Notes: generated by a model not told the origin, from the letters alone. Counted from the first letter of the stretch, positions 9,524-19,075 are shown. The stretch: DNA of 64,000 bases from Caulobacteraceae bacterium (GCA_025450315.1 JANWHQ010000045.1:1-64000); one strand, 5' to 3'. Made by a program: numbers and translations.

Positions 9524-9595
9524 GCGCCAGGGAGAATAACCCGAAGTTCGCTCGAACGCCGCCACTCACGCTTGCGGACTTCGGAGCCCTGGCGC
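9524..9595. repeat. inverted repeat, family member 1 (GCGCCAGGG...CCGAAGTTCGC / GCGGACTTCGG...CCCTGGCGC)
   Basis: left and right arms are near-complementary and share the GAAGTTCGC core with the 12.3-12.45 kb repeats; right part enters the decarboxylase 3' end. Confidence 0.65.
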
Positions 9596-11035
9596 CAGCC
9601 GCCGTCCCAACCCCAGCACCGCATCCACCAGGGCGTCGACGTCCTCCGCGCGGGTGCGGTGGCCGACGATGGCCGCCCGGATGGCGAGCCGCCCGCCGAT
9701 CCGGGTGGTCGACGGCGCCGCCGCGCCGGATTCCTGTAGCAGGGTCACCAGTTCGGCGTTCAGCCGGTCGCTGTCCTCCTCCGTACGGTAGCGGAAGCAG
9801 ACGATGTTGAGCGGGACCGGCGCCAGGCGCTCGAGCTCGGGCTCGGCGTCGATCCGCTCGGCCAGGCGGCGGGCCAGGCGGCAGGTCTGCAGCATGGTCG
9901 CGCCCAGCCGGCGGGTCCCGTAGGCCCTGAGCGTGAACCACACCTTCAGGGCGCGAAAGCCGCGCGACAGGTCCGGGCCGAGGTCGCAGGGCCAGGGCGA
10001 GCCGGCCGCCAGGCCCCGCTCGGCGCGTCCGAGATAGGCCGCCGACGAGGCAAAGGCCGCCATGTGCTTTTGCGGATCGCGCACCAGCACGAAGCCGGCG
10101 TCGTAGGGGGCCTGGCCCCATTTGTGGAAGTCCATGGCGATGGAGTCGGCGCGCTCCATCCCCGCGAACAGGGGTTTGAGCTCGGGCGACATCACCCCCA
10201 GCGCCCCGAAGGCGCCGTCGACATGGAAGTGCAGCCCCTCGCGCGCCGCGAGGTCGGCCAGGGCGCCCAGATCGTCGACGGCGCCGAAATCGACCCCGCC
10301 GGCCGTGCCCACCAGCAGGAAGGGCTCAAGGCCAGCCGCCCGATCTGCGGCGATGGCGGCCGCGGCGGCGGGCAGGTCCATGCGCCCCTCGGCGTCGGTG
10401 GAAACCGCCCGCAGGGCCCCCGAGCCCAGGCCGGCCATGTCCATGGCGCGCGGCACGCAATTGTGCACGGCGTCCGAAGCATAGGCGACCAACCGGGCGC
10501 CGGAGGCGGCGACGCCGTCGGTCCGCGAGCCGGCGCCCAGGGCGTGGGTGCGGGCCACCAGCACGGCCACGAAATTGGCCATGGAGGCGCCGGTGACGAA
10601 AAGACCGCTTGAGGTCCGCGGCAGGCCGGTCAGCTCGGCCATCCAGCCCGCCACCTGCCGCTCGAGCTCGATCGGCGCCTGCCAGCGCCCGCCCAGGTTG
10701 GCGTTCAGTCCCGCCGCCAGCATCTCGGCCACGGCGCCGACCACCGTTCCGGCGCCGTGCACCCAGCCCATGAAGCGCGGATGCAGGTTGCCGACCGCAT
10801 AGGGCGCCACATCGCGCAGGAAGTCGGCGTGGATGTCGGCGAGCGGTTCGGGCGTCTCAGGGACGCCCGCGGCGAGGCTGGCGGGAAGCCTGGCCGGCGG
10901 CGCCTGCCAGACCGGCCGCGCCCTCACCCCGGCGACGTGGTCCAGGATGTCGTCCAGCATGGCGTGCGCCTGGGCGCGAAACGCCGGCCAGTCCTCGGGA
11001 TCGAGGTCCGCTTCGGGCGGGACATCGGGGGGCAT
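9566..11035 (-). CDS. PLP-dependent decarboxylase (group II amino-acid decarboxylase family)
   Basis: HPRFMGWVHGAGTVVGAVAEMLAAGLN, FHVDGAFGALG, ADSIAMDFHKWGQAPYDAGFVLVRD PLP-lysine motif. Confidence 0.9.
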   Translation of the reverse strand: MPPDVPPEADLDPEDWPAFRAQAHAMLDDILDHVAGVRARPVWQAPPARLPASLAAGVPETPEPLADIHADFLRDVAPYAVGNLHPRFMGWVHGAGTVVGAVAEMLAAGLNANLGGRWQAPIELERQVAGWMAELTGLPRTSSGLFVTGASMANFVAVLVARTHALGAGSRTDGVAASGARLVAYASDAVHNCVPRAMDMAGLGSGALRAVSTDAEGRMDLPAAAAAIAADRAAGLEPFLLVGTAGGVDFGAVDDLGALADLAAREGLHFHVDGAFGALGVMSPELKPLFAGMERADSIAMDFHKWGQAPYDAGFVLVRDPQKHMAAFASSAAYLGRAERGLAAGSPWPCDLGPDLSRGFRALKVWFTLRAYGTRRLGATMLQTCRLARRLAERIDAEPELERLAPVPLNIVCFRYRTEEDSDRLNAELVTLLQESGAAAPSTTRIGGRLAIRAAIVGHRTRAEDVDALVDAVLGLGRRLAPGLRSPQA

Positions 11036-11121
11036 GACTCAGCCTCTGATTCCCCAGAGGCTGGGACGCCTCAAGGCCGGAGGCAAGGCGGACGAGGTCC
11101 GCCCGCCATGCCGGCTTGGCG

Positions 11122-11583
11122 TCAGCTTTGCGCGCGGGCCTTGCGGCCGCCGCCGCGGCGGCGGGCTTGCTGGCCGCGTTGGCCCAGGCCCAAGCTCTTG
11201 GCCAGTTGAGAACGAGCTGCGCTGTAGTTCGGCGCAACCATAGGGTAGTCCGAGGGCAGACCCCACTTTTCGCGATACTGTTCCGGCGACAGGCCCCGCG
11301 TGGCCAGGTGCCGGCGCAGGGTCTTATAGGGCTTGTTGTCTTCGAAGCTCAGCAATGCATCCGGGGTGATCGACTTGCGGATCTGCGCGCGCGACAGCTT
11401 CGGACCGGCGGCCGAAGCCTCTTCGGACGCGGCCTGACCGGTCCCATCACTGACGCCGCCCAGGCTCGATGCGATCTGCGCAATCACATTGGGGATCTCG
11501 GCAGCATTCACATGTGAATTCGAAAAGTACGCGGCGGCGACTTGGGCGACCAGCTGACGCAAGGCCACATCCGATTCGGACAT
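11122..11583 (-). CDS. MucR family transcriptional regulator
   Basis: IRKSITPDALLSFEDNKPYKTLRRHLATRGLSPEQYREKWGLPSDYPMVAPNYSAARSQLAKSLGLG. Confidence 0.95.
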   Translation of the reverse strand: MSESDVALRQLVAQVAAAYFSNSHVNAAEIPNVIAQIASSLGGVSDGTGQAASEEASAAGPKLSRAQIRKSITPDALLSFEDNKPYKTLRRHLATRGLSPEQYREKWGLPSDYPMVAPNYSAARSQLAKSLGLGQRGQQARRRGGGRKARAQS

Positions 11584-11871
11584 GAAAATCTCCTTTGATT
11601 TGAATGTGGGGAATAAGATCGGATTCGGAAAAGCGCAACGCTATTTTCGACCTCAATGAATAACATTCCGGCCTGATGAGCTTCGCCCGACAAGAACACT
11701 GCGGCGCCGAGGGAGGTTCATACCGGCCCTGCAAGCGCCTGAACTGGTTTCCCGCGGGCGATTAGCTCGCGGGCCGGGCGCGGGGCGGGTGCGGAGGAAA
11801 ACCGCATCCGGGATTGACCTTCGGGCCCGCGGGCCGCTTTAGCTCCGCACGTCAGGCCTCGGGGGAACACT

Positions 11872-12276
11872 GTGCTCACCTATCTTTGGATCGCGATCGG
11901 CGGGGCGCTGGGCAGCATGGCCCGCTACGCCAGCACCAACATCGTGGCCGGATGGCTGGGCGCGCACTTTCCCTGGGGCACCCTGTTGGTCAACATCCTG
12001 GGTTCGTTCGTCATCGGCTTCTTCTCGGCGCTGACCGGTCCTGGCGGCCGGTTCCATCTGGTCGTTCCCAACGACGGGCGGCTGTTCGTGATGGTGGGGA
12101 TCTGCGGCGGCTACACCACCTTCTCGTCCTTCAGCCTGCAGACCCTGGACCTGATGCGCGACGGTCATGCCCTGCGGGCCGGACTGAACGTGGCGGGCTC
12201 GGTGGCGCTGTGCCTGGTCGCCGTCTTCATCGGCTATCTCGCCGCCACGGCGTTCAACGCCGGCAAGACGAGCTGA
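11872..12276 (+). CDS. crcB: fluoride efflux transporter CrcB (GTG start)
   Basis: GGALGSMARY, FPWGTLLVNILGSFVIGFF, GICGGYTTFSSFSLQTLDLMRDG. Confidence 0.92.
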   Translation: MLTYLWIAIGGALGSMARYASTNIVAGWLGAHFPWGTLLVNILGSFVIGFFSALTGPGGRFHLVVPNDGRLFVMVGICGGYTTFSSFSLQTLDLMRDGHALRAGLNVAGSVALCLVAVFIGYLAATAFNAGKTS

Positions 12277-12288
12277 GACGCGCCAGCC

Positions 12289-12360
12289 AGTGTCCCGGTT
12301 CCGAAGTTCGCCAGCGCGAATTGCGGCCCCGAGGCGAACTTCGGAACCGATAAGGACACT
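12289..12360. repeat. inverted repeat, family member 2 (AGTGTCC-CGGTTCCGAAGTTCGCC ... GGCGAACTTCGGAACCG-ATAAGGACACT)
   Basis: two arms reverse-complementary over about 24 nt with one small bulge. Confidence 0.85.
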
Positions 12361-12378
12361 AGCAAGTCTATGAATCCC

Positions 12379-12451
12379 AGTGTGGTTTACGAATCTGAAG
12401 TTCGCACCAGCACGGCCGCGGTCGCCTTGCGAACTTCAGATTCACCGCACT
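12379..12451. repeat. inverted repeat, family member 3 (AGTGTGGTTTACGAATCTGAAGTTCGCA ... TGCGAACTTCAGATTCACCGCACT)
   Basis: arms reverse-complementary with a 3-nt indel; same AGTG... GAAGTTCGC layout as member 2. Confidence 0.85.
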
Positions 12452-12462
12452 AGCATCGCGCC

Positions 12463-13014
12463 ATGCGCAGGGCCCTCAGGATCCATCCCGCCGGCGACCG
12501 CGGCCCGGTCATCCGCATCGAGGTGGAGGTCGGCCGGCCGCGACCCGGGGTGCTGGCGCTGGCCTACGAGCTCACCGGCCGGCTGGACGGCCTGCGCCTG
12601 CCGCCGCCCGCGCCCCCCGGCCCGGTCGACGGGCTTTGGCGGCGCACCTGCTTCGAGGCCTTCCTGGGCCTGGGCCAGGGCGACTATCTGGAATTCAATC
12701 TTTCGCCGTCCGGCCGCTGGGCCGCCTACCGCTTCTCGGGCTACCGGGCGGAGATGACGCCCCTGGCCGGATGGCCGCAGCCCGTGATCGAGCTGGTCAA
12801 GGGCGAAGACAGCCTGGTGCTGAAGGCCCGGCTGGATCTTTCCGGCCTGCCGGGCCTGGATCCCGCCGCCCCCTGGCGGCTCGGCCTCAGCGCCGTCATC
12901 GAGGACGCGCAGGGCCGCATGGGCTACTGGGCCCTGGCGCATCCGGCGGGCAAGCCCGATTTCCACCACCCCGACGGCTTCGCCTGCGAGGTCCGCTTCC
13001 CGGAGGACGCATGA
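12463..13014 (+). CDS. DOMON-like domain protein
   Basis: LWRRTCFEAFLGLGQGDYLEFNLSPSGRWAAYRFSGYR... and GYWALAHPAGKPDFHHPDGF. Confidence 0.8.
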   Translation: MRRALRIHPAGDRGPVIRIEVEVGRPRPGVLALAYELTGRLDGLRLPPPAPPGPVDGLWRRTCFEAFLGLGQGDYLEFNLSPSGRWAAYRFSGYRAEMTPLAGWPQPVIELVKGEDSLVLKARLDLSGLPGLDPAAPWRLGLSAVIEDAQGRMGYWALAHPAGKPDFHHPDGFACEVRFPEDA

Positions 13015-14213
13015 AGTTCGGCATCGATCGCCTCATCGCCGACCCGCAGCTGCGCGCGCCCCTGGAGGGCCGGCGCGTGGCGCTGCTCGCCCATCCCGCC
13101 TCGGTGACGTCCGACCTGACCCACTCGCTGGACGCCCTGGCCGCCCTGCCGCGGATGAACCTCACCGCCGCCTTCGGCCCCCAGCACGGCCTCCGGGGCG
13201 ACAAGCAGGACAACATGGTGGAGTCGCCGGACTATAACGACCCGGTGCATGGCGTCGCCGTCTACAGCCTCTACGGCGAGGTGCGCCGGCCCACCGGCCA
13301 GATGATGGGCGCCTTCGACGTGCTGCTGGTCGACCTGCAGGACCTGGGCTGCCGCATCTACACCTTCATCACCACCCTGCTCTATGTGCTGGAAGCCGCC
13401 GCGGCCCACGGCAAGTCGGTGTGGGTGCTGGATCGGCCCAACCCGGCCGGCCGCCCCATCGAGGGCCTGACCCTGCGCCCCGGCTGGGAGAGCTTCGTGG
13501 GCGCCGGCCCCCTGCCCATGCGCCACGGCCTGACGCTGGGCGAGCTCGGCGACTGGTTCGTCAAGACCTTCAGGCTCGACGTCGACTATCGCGTCGTCGA
13601 GATGGAGGGCTGGCGGCCCCAGGAGGGGTCGGGCTACGGCTGGCCGCTGGGCGAGCGGGCCTGGGTCAATCCCAGCCCCAATGCCCCCAACCTCTGGATG
13701 GCCCGGGCCTACGCCGGCACGGTGATGGTCGAGGGCGCCACCCTGTCGGAAGGCCGCGGCACCACCCGGCCGCTCGAGCTGTTCGGCGCGCCCGACATCG
13801 ACGGCCGCAAGCTGATCGCCGAGATGCAGGCGCTGGCGCCCCGGTGGCTGAAGGGCTGCCGCCTGCGCGACATCACCTTCGAGCCCACCTTCCACAAGCA
13901 CGCCGGGCGGCTCTGCAGCGGCGTGCAGATCCACACCGAGGGTCCCGCCTACGATCACGAGGCCTTCCGCCCCTGGCGGGTGCAGGCCCTGGCCTTCAAG
14001 GCGATCCGGCGCCTCCATCCGGATTACGATCTCTGGCGCGACTTCCCCTACGAGTACGTCACCGACAAGCTGGCCATCGACGTGATCAACGGCTCGCCCC
14101 TGCTGCGTGAATGGGTGGACGATCCGGCCGCCGAGCCCGGCGACCTCGACGCCCTGGCCATCCCCGACGAACAGGCCTGGGCGGCGGCGCGGCGGGACTA
14201 TCTGAGGTACTGA
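13011..14213 (+). CDS. DUF1343 protein (NamZ-like exo-beta-N-acetylmuramidase family)
   Basis: FGPQHGLRGDKQDNMVES, DLQDLGCRIYTFITTLLYVLEAA, WVLDRPNPAGRPIEGLTL, SEGRGTTRPLELFGAP; ATGA overlap with upstream gene. Confidence 0.9.
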   Translation: MKFGIDRLIADPQLRAPLEGRRVALLAHPASVTSDLTHSLDALAALPRMNLTAAFGPQHGLRGDKQDNMVESPDYNDPVHGVAVYSLYGEVRRPTGQMMGAFDVLLVDLQDLGCRIYTFITTLLYVLEAAAAHGKSVWVLDRPNPAGRPIEGLTLRPGWESFVGAGPLPMRHGLTLGELGDWFVKTFRLDVDYRVVEMEGWRPQEGSGYGWPLGERAWVNPSPNAPNLWMARAYAGTVMVEGATLSEGRGTTRPLELFGAPDIDGRKLIAEMQALAPRWLKGCRLRDITFEPTFHKHAGRLCSGVQIHTEGPAYDHEAFRPWRVQALAFKAIRRLHPDYDLWRDFPYEYVTDKLAIDVINGSPLLREWVDDPAAEPGDLDALAIPDEQAWAAARRDYLRY

Positions 14214-14222
14214 GCTCGCCCC

Positions 14223-14873
14223 TCAGATCGGCGCGCGCCGGACCGCGTCGAAGACCCTGAGCAGCTTGGGGAGGAAGTCCGGGCTGGTCAGGGTCAGAGG
14301 GCCCGGATTGTTCATCATCTGATTGTTGATCACGCTGTTGAACACCTGCAGCGCGATGCCCAGGCGGAAGACCTCGGCCTCGGACAGGGCCTCCCCGCGC
14401 AGCTCGCCCAGGCGCGCCGCGATCAGCTGGGGCCGGCGCTGGACGTAGCGGTGGAACTGGGTCCAGAAGCCCGGCGCCTGGGCCGAGCGCCGCAGGGCCG
14501 CGTGCCACAGATTGCGATTGCGCATGATCGACGCGAAGCTGTCGGACAGCACCTGCTCGACCAATCCCTCATCGGAGGCCTCGGCGAGTATCCTGGCGAA
14601 ATCGGCCTCACGGTTCTCGAAATAGACGACCACCAAGACCGCCAGGAAGTCCTCCTTGCTGCCGAAGCGCTGATAGAAGGCGCCCACCGACCGACCCGCC
14701 TCGCGCCCCAGGTCGGCCACCGACAGTTCGTCGAACGTCTTTGATTCCAACAACTTGAACGCGGCGTCCAGGAACCGCTCGGCGGTCTTCCGACTGCGAT
14801 CTTGACTGGGCGCGGGGCGTGCGGGGCCCGACGGCGGATTGACACCAAAAGATGAATCCGTATTCATGTTCAT
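14223..14873 (-). CDS. TetR family transcriptional regulator
   Basis: RSRKTAERFLDAAFKLLESKTFDELSVADLGREAGRSVGAFYQRFGSKEDFL. Confidence 0.92.
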   Translation of the reverse strand: MNMNTDSSFGVNPPSGPARPAPSQDRSRKTAERFLDAAFKLLESKTFDELSVADLGREAGRSVGAFYQRFGSKEDFLAVLVVVYFENREADFARILAEASDEGLVEQVLSDSFASIMRNRNLWHAALRRSAQAPGFWTQFHRYVQRRPQLIAARLGELRGEALSEAEVFRLGIALQVFNSVINNQMMNNPGPLTLTSPDFLPKLLRVFDAVRRAPI

Positions 14874-14972
14874 ATTCCTAGCACGCCTTCACCTGTGGAT
14901 GCCACGGGTTGGTCCCGGGGGGAACCGGATCAAGCGGGGCGCGCGGCGGACCAGAACAAGGGGGAGTCGGGC

Positions 14973-17900
14973 ATGTCTCGAGGGAACGGTCGTACTTTGC
15001 TCATGGCGCTGATGGTCGCCGCCTCGCCCGCGGCGATCGCGCACGCGGCGGACGCGCCCAAGGCCGACGGATCGGCCAACGTGCAGGAAGTGGTGGTGAC
15101 GGGATCGCACCTGCGCCAGACGGGGGTGAATTCGCCCGTTCCGCTGACCGTCGTCAACGCCACCCAGCTGAAGGAGATGGCGCCGACCACCCTGGTGGAG
15201 GGCATCACCCAGCTGCCTGAATTCTACGGCAGCCAGACGCCCCAATCCGGCAACTGGTTCACCCGCGCCGGATACGGGGACCTCAACATCCGCGGCCTGG
15301 GCGTCAACCGGACTCTGACCCTGCTGGATGGCCGCCGGGTCATCTCGCAGAACGCCTTCGGCGGCGTCGACATCGACATGTTCCCCCAGGAGATGATCAA
15401 GAGCGTCGAGACGGTGACCGGCGGCGCCTCGGCCGCCTACGGCACGGACGCCGTGGCCGGGGTGGTCAACTTCATCCTCGACACCAAGTTCACCGGCCTG
15501 AAGCTCAGCGGCCAGGGCGGAGAGACCACCCGCGGCGATGGCGGCGACTGGGAGGTCTCGGGCGCCTTCGGCACGGACTTCGCGGGCGGCAGGGGCCACG
15601 TGCTGGTCTCGGGCGAGATGTTCAAGCAGGAGGGCGTCTTCAGCTACAAGGGCCGCGACTGGTACCAGGCCTGGGGCACGATCGTCGGCCCCAACAACGA
15701 ACTGCTGATCCGTCCGAACGTGGTGTCGACGGGCTCGACCTTCGGCGGCCTGATCTATGCGCCGGGCACCCCGCTGAACGGCCTGGCCTTCAACCCGAAC
15801 GGCTCGACCTATCAGTTCCAGGCCAGCAGCGTGGCGTCGGGCGCCATCGGCACCTCGGCCGGGCGCCAGTCGATCACCAACGGAGGCTCGGGCGACGACC
15901 TCGGCGGCGGCTCGATCCCGACCCTGGATCCGGACCTGTCGCGCTACAGCGCCTTTGCCTATGCCGACTACGACCTGGCGCCGAACTTCAACGTCTACGT
16001 CCAGGGGCTGCATGGCGTGGAAAGCACGCTGGCCTACAACACCCCGGAAGGCTCGCTGCAGGGCTCGCCCACCGCGGTCACCATCTTCAGCGGTAACGCC
16101 TTCCTGCCGGCCAACGTCCAGCAGATCATGACCGCCAACAACATCGCCTCCTTCACCCTGAGGGAGACGGGCAGTCCCCAGGGCTTCGGCGGCGCCGACA
16201 CCCTGCGCGACACCAGCGTGATGAATTCGGCCACCGCCGGCTTCAAGTGGAACATCCAGGACGGCGGCGGCCTGTTCAACGACTGGAACGTCAACGGCTA
16301 CTACCAGTATGGGCACAGTACCCGGCGGATGTACCAGATCGGCCTCAACCTGCTGCACATGTTCGCCGCGGCGGACGCGGTGAAGGATCCGGCCACCGGC
16401 AACATCGTCTGCCGCACCTCGCTCTCGGCCAACCCGCTGCCCGGCTGCGTGCCGATCGACCTGTTCGGCAATGGCGCCGCCTCGCCAGCGGCGATCAGCT
16501 ACGTCACCGGCGAAACCCCCGGGGTGTCGATCACCACGCCGGTCTACTTCGCCGGCACGGGCTACAGCCCGGCACGGACCCTGAGCTACGTCTCCCAAGT
16601 GGCCAAGGTGAACATCACCACCATGAACCAGCACGTGGCCGAGCTGTCGCTGGACGGCGAGGTGTTCGACGGCTGGGGCGCGGGTCCGGTCACGGCGGCC
16701 TTCGGCGGCACCTTCCGCCGCGAGAGCATCCTTCAGCTGGTGGAGGATCCGACCAACCCGCCGGGCGACCAGACCAACGGCCGGCCGATCCCGTGCAACG
16801 GCAGCGCCGCGGCGGTGGCCTCCGGACTGCGCGGCCTGAGCCCGCCGGACTGCGCCAACACCGTCGGCATCCAGTATTCCAAGGTCTCCAACATCATCGG
16901 GGCCCTGGAGACCAAGGAGGTCTACGGAGAGACCGGCATCCCGCTGATCGCCAATGCGCCCTTCATGAAGATGGTCAAGCTCGACCTGGCCGGCCGCTGG
17001 GCCGACTACACCGGCTCGGGCGGGATCTGGGCCTACAAGGCCGGCGCCAGCTGGGACGTGATCGACGGCCTCAGGCTGCGCGGCACCTATTCGCGCGACG
17101 TCCGCGCCGCCAACCTCTCGGAACGGTTCGACAAGACCGGAGGCGCGGGCACCGTCACCGATCCGCTGCATCCGTCCGCCGGGGTGATCAACATCACCAC
17201 CTTCTCGGGCGGCAATCCGACCGTGAAGCCGGAGAAGGCCGACACCTTCACGGCCGGCGCGGTGCTGCAGCCCGGCTTCCTGCCCGGCTCGTCCTTCTCG
17301 GTCGATTGGTACCGGATCAAGATCAACGGCGCGATCGGCCAGCTCGGGGCCCAGAACGTCGTCAACCAGTGCGCGGCCGGCGCCACCGCCCTCTGCTCGC
17401 TGGTCACCCGCGACGTGAACACCGACCTGCCGATCCTGGTGGGCAACGTCTACGTCAACATCAACGAGTCCCTGGTCCGCGGCGTGGACTTCGAGGCCAA
17501 CTACACGCGCGACATCCGCCTGTTCGGCGGCGGCCCCGAGTCGGTCTCGGGGCGCTTCTTCGGCAGCTACCTGATCGAGAACTCCCAGCAGCTGAACGGC
17601 GCGGCCAAGATCGACCGCGCGGGACAGGTGGGCATCCAGCAGTCCGACGGCGTGCCCTACGCCCTGCCCCGGTTCAAGTTCACCGCCGGCCTGACCTACA
17701 GCAATGGTCCGTTCTCGGCCTATGTGCAGGGCCGCTTCATCTCCTCGGGGACCCTGGAGAACGCCGCGGTGGCCGGCACGACGATCGAGAGCAACCACGT
17801 GCGGCCGATCTTCTACCCCGACCTGACGCTGCGTTACCGGCTGAAGATCGTCGCCAATACCGAGATCTTCGGCACCATCACCAACCTGTTCGACGTCGAT

Positions 17901-18014
17901 CCGCCGGTCACGCCGTACTACAGCACCTTCAGCGACTACTCGCTGCAGACCAATCCGTCGGTGTACGATGTGCTGGGCCGGCGGTTCGTGGTGGGCGCCA
18001 CCCTCCGGTTCTAG
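14973..18014 (+). CDS. TonB-dependent receptor
   Basis: VQEVVVTGSHLRQTG plug start, NIRGLGVNRTLTLLDGRR, GGASAAYGTDAVAGVVNFIL, C-terminal beta-barrel ending VVGATLRF. Confidence 0.95.
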   Translation: MSRGNGRTLLMALMVAASPAAIAHAADAPKADGSANVQEVVVTGSHLRQTGVNSPVPLTVVNATQLKEMAPTTLVEGITQLPEFYGSQTPQSGNWFTRAGYGDLNIRGLGVNRTLTLLDGRRVISQNAFGGVDIDMFPQEMIKSVETVTGGASAAYGTDAVAGVVNFILDTKFTGLKLSGQGGETTRGDGGDWEVSGAFGTDFAGGRGHVLVSGEMFKQEGVFSYKGRDWYQAWGTIVGPNNELLIRPNVVSTGSTFGGLIYAPGTPLNGLAFNPNGSTYQFQASSVASGAIGTSAGRQSITNGGSGDDLGGGSIPTLDPDLSRYSAFAYADYDLAPNFNVYVQGLHGVESTLAYNTPEGSLQGSPTAVTIFSGNAFLPANVQQIMTANNIASFTLRETGSPQGFGGADTLRDTSVMNSATAGFKWNIQDGGGLFNDWNVNGYYQYGHSTRRMYQIGLNLLHMFAAADAVKDPATGNIVCRTSLSANPLPGCVPIDLFGNGAASPAAISYVTGETPGVSITTPVYFAGTGYSPARTLSYVSQVAKVNITTMNQHVAELSLDGEVFDGWGAGPVTAAFGGTFRRESILQLVEDPTNPPGDQTNGRPIPCNGSAAAVASGLRGLSPPDCANTVGIQYSKVSNIIGALETKEVYGETGIPLIANAPFMKMVKLDLAGRWADYTGSGGIWAYKAGASWDVIDGLRLRGTYSRDVRAANLSERFDKTGGAGTVTDPLHPSAGVINITTFSGGNPTVKPEKADTFTAGAVLQPGFLPGSSFSVDWYRIKINGAIGQLGAQNVVNQCAAGATALCSLVTRDVNTDLPILVGNVYVNINESLVRGVDFEANYTRDIRLFGGGPESVSGRFFGSYLIENSQQLNGAAKIDRAGQVGIQQSDGVPYALPRFKFTAGLTYSNGPFSAYVQGRFISSGTLENAAVAGTTIESNHVRPIFYPDLTLRYRLKIVANTEIFGTITNLFDVDPPVTPYYSTFSDYSLQTNPSVYDVLGRRFVVGATLRF

Positions 18015-18106
18015 AGCTCGCCTCGCCATGGGGCCAGCGGGCCGCACGGACCCCTCCGTGCGGCTCCTCCCCGAGCGCGCGGGCCCAACCCGTGAGTGAC
18101 CCCGAG

Positions 18107-19075
18107 ATGACCACGCCGAGCCGACGCGCCCTCGTGAAGGCCGCCGCCGCCCTGCCCGCCCTCGCCGCTGTGTCCGCGGCCGTCGCCAAGGCCGCCGAGC
18201 CTGGCGCCACCAGGCTGATCCTCCTGGGCACGCTCGGCGGACCCTCGGTGGGCCGGCCTCGCTACATGACCTCCAGCGTGATGCTGCACGGCGGTTCGGC
18301 CCATGTGCTCGACTGCGGCTACGGCGTCACCGAGCAGCTGGTCCGCGCGGGCGTGAAGCTGCAGGACATCCGCGACATCTTCATCACCCACCACCATCCC
18401 GACCACAACATCGAGCTGGGGACCCTGATCTATTTCGCCTGGTACGCCGGCCTGACCGCGCCCTTGAACCTCTACGGCCCCCCGCCCCTGCGGCGGATCA
18501 CCGCCGACTACCTCAAGGCGCTCAAGCCCGACGTGGATATCTGGCTGGACGACATCGGCCATTCGCCCCTGGGGCCGGTGAAGGTGCACGAGGTGTCCGC
18601 CGCCGGGCCGGTCATGGCCTCGGGCGACATGAAGGTGAGGTCCGCGATCGTGAACCATCCACCGGTCGCGCCGGCCCTGGGCTACCGCTTCGACTTCCCG
18701 GACCGTTCGATCGCCTTCTCGGGCGACACCACGCCGGTGGAATCGGTGGCACGGCTCGCCAAGGGCGCCGACGTGCTGGTGCACGAGGCCATGTACATGC
18801 CGGCGATGAAGGCCGAGCTCGAGGATGTCGCCAACCGCCAGGCCGGCGGCTCGGCCATCGAGGCCGACCGCGACAAGCTCTGGGCGCATCTGATGCGCTC
18901 GCATTCCCCCGCCGAGGGGGTCGGCCGCATCGCCGCCGAGGCCGGGGTGAAGACCCTGGTGCTCTATCACCTGGTGCCGATCACCGGCGTCACCGACGAC
19001 CAGTGGAAGACCGCCGTCCGCTCCGGCGGCTTCAAGGGCGAGATCATCGTGGGCCAGGACCTGATGGTGATCTGA
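18107..19075 (+). CDS. exported MBL-fold metallo-hydrolase
   Basis: Tat/Sec-like N-terminus (SRRALVKAAAALPALAAVSA), IFITHHHPDHNIELGTL, AFSGDTTP, HEAMYMP; possible in-frame GTG start at 18092. Confidence 0.85.
   Translation: MTTPSRRALVKAAAALPALAAVSAAVAKAAEPGATRLILLGTLGGPSVGRPRYMTSSVMLHGGSAHVLDCGYGVTEQLVRAGVKLQDIRDIFITHHHPDHNIELGTLIYFAWYAGLTAPLNLYGPPPLRRITADYLKALKPDVDIWLDDIGHSPLGPVKVHEVSAAGPVMASGDMKVRSAIVNHPPVAPALGYRFDFPDRSIAFSGDTTPVESVARLAKGADVLVHEAMYMPAMKAELEDVANRQAGGSAIEADRDKLWAHLMRSHSPAEGVGRIAAEAGVKTLVLYHLVPITGVTDDQWKTAVRSGGFKGEIIVGQDLMVI

Noticed and set aside
11756-11830. tRNA-like start gggcgattagctcgcggg
   Set aside because: No T-loop GTTCGAATCC, no acceptor pairing or anticodon arm.
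11790-11871. possible fluoride riboswitch upstream of crcB
   Set aside because: Could not identify the conserved fluoride aptamer core; only generic GC-rich hairpins were seen.
14889-18047. 1052-aa minus-strand ORF opposite the TonB receptor
   Set aside because: Shadow ORF typical of high-GC DNA; composition is Gly/Arg/Val/Asp-rich without domain motifs, while the plus strand encodes a clear receptor.
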